A DNA stretch of 5,876 bases, from positions 1 to 5,876 of the forward strand of contig SLSH01000187.1 of NCBI GenBank assembly GCA_007130555.1. Reading direction: 5' to 3'. A model generated the notes under the pieces. It did not search any database, was not told the DNA's origin, and was given only the letters and a program-made list of their open reading frames with translations. A program made the position numbers and the translations under genes. This document shows, piece by piece, positions 5,256-5,876 of this stretch (its first letter is position 1; each line of letters opens with the position of its first letter). Source of the stretch: Bacteroidales bacterium. GTDB lineage: Bacteria > Bacteroidota > Bacteroidia > Bacteroidales > ML635J-15.

Positions 5256-5876
5256 ATGGAAGTTTTAATAAAAGAATTACATACTAAAAAGGAATTAAAA
5301 CAATTTGTCAAGTTTCAAGACGATTTGTATAAAGATTGCAAATATTATGTTCCCAAATTATTTTCAAAAGAATTAAAAACTTTCGATAAAACTGAAAACC
5401 CTGCTTATGATTTTTGTGAAGCAAGATTTTGGCTTGCATATAAAAACGGTAAAATCGCAGGAAGAATAGCAGGAATAGTAAATCATAACTTTAATAAAAA
5501 TTCTGATAAAAAGTTTATAAAATTTGGATGGTTCGATACTATTAATGATAAAAATGTTGCAAATGAATTGTTAAAATGTGTCGAAACCTGGGGTAAAGAT
5601 ATCAATGCAGATTGTATTCAAGGGCCTGTGGGATTTGTATCTTTTGACCAGTCGGGAGTTCTAATTGAAGGTTTTGACGAAATGCCCACTTCATTCGGAA
5701 TATATAATTATTCATATTACGACAGTCTGTTAATTATGGCAGGATACGAAAAAGAAGCCGATTGGATTGAATTTAATATAAAAACTCCCGAAAAACTCCC
5801 CGAAAAAATTATAAAAGCATCCGGTTTAATTAAAAAAAGATACGGATTTAAAAGTATTAAATTTAAAAATAAAAAA
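5256..5876 (+). CDS. YghO-like GNAT-fold (acyl-CoA N-acyltransferase-like) protein, 3'-truncated
   Basis: The frame is open from the ATG at 5256 to the window end, giving 207 codons of a protein whose relatives are, from memory, about 370-390 residues. I recognise the N-terminal part of a family widespread in Bacteroidota and related to E. coli YghO, usually labelled as an N-acetyltransferase-like protein. Diagnostic blocks are YYVPKLFSKELKTFD (30-44), NPAYDFCEARFWLAYKNGKI (48-67), AGRIAGIVNHNFN (68-80), IKFGWFDTIND (88-98), GPVGFVSFDQSGVLIEGFDE (123-142) and MAGYEKEADWIEF (161-173). The substrate is unknown. No signal peptide or membrane segment appears in the visible part. The start follows an A-rich AACATTGAAA leader without a Shine-Dalgarno. 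It lies 75 bases downstream of the asparagine synthetase gene on the same strand; that gap holds only weak A/T inverted repeats and no clear promoter, so co-transcription is possible. Confidence 0.85.
   Translation, partial: MEVLIKELHTKKELKQFVKFQDDLYKDCKYYVPKLFSKELKTFDKTENPAYDFCEARFWLAYKNGKIAGRIAGIVNHNFNKNSDKKFIKFGWFDTINDKNVANELLKCVETWGKDINADCIQGPVGFVSFDQSGVLIEGFDEMPTSFGIYNYSYYDSLLIMAGYEKEADWIEFNIKTPEKLPEKIIKASGLIKKRYGFKSIKFKNKK

Overview
This AT-rich window (roughly 30% G+C by eye) most likely comes from a Bacteroidota chromosome. The evidence is the kind of proteins encoded (a short Bacteroidota-style DUF721 protein, a DHH-family NrnA-like phosphoesterase, a YghO-like acyltransferase-fold protein). 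The genes also start without Shine-Dalgarno sequences, behind A/T-rich leaders, and several start regions carry matches to the Bacteroidota -7 promoter element TAnnTTTG. I cannot name a genus.

Layout, left to right. (1) 1-524, plus strand: the C-terminal half of 3-dehydroquinate synthase (AroB), cut by the window edge. (2) 525-806: a 282-base non-coding stretch with a very A-rich, weakly repetitive part (558-656), a promoter-like element (659-666), and a possible short structured RNA that ends in a clear intrinsic terminator (739-776). (3) 807-1601, plus strand: a DUF3825-domain protein of unknown function. (4) 1602-1731: a G+C-richer patch with nested inverted repeats between convergent genes. 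(5) 1732-2754 and 2829-3119, minus strand: an NrnA-like DHH/DHHA1 phosphoesterase, and upstream of it a DUF721/DciA-like protein; they may share transcription, although each has its own promoter-like element. (6) 3120-3320: a divergent intergenic region with promoter-like elements on both strands. (7) 3321-5180, plus strand: a complete glutamine-dependent asparagine synthetase. (8) 5256-5876, plus strand: the first 207 codons of a YghO-like GNAT-fold protein, cut by the right edge.

Most of the window is ordinary chromosomal housekeeping: aromatic amino-acid synthesis, nano-RNA/pAp turnover, a probable replication-linked protein and asparagine synthesis. These genes do not form one pathway. 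The part that looks accessory is about 525-1731: a gene of unknown function preceded by a promoter-hairpin-terminator unit and followed by an imperfect palindrome, sitting between housekeeping genes. I found no transposase, integrase, CRISPR array, tRNA or rRNA. I see no convincing new multi-gene system; the best leads are the possible small RNA or attenuator at 659-776 and the cassette-like DUF3825 unit.
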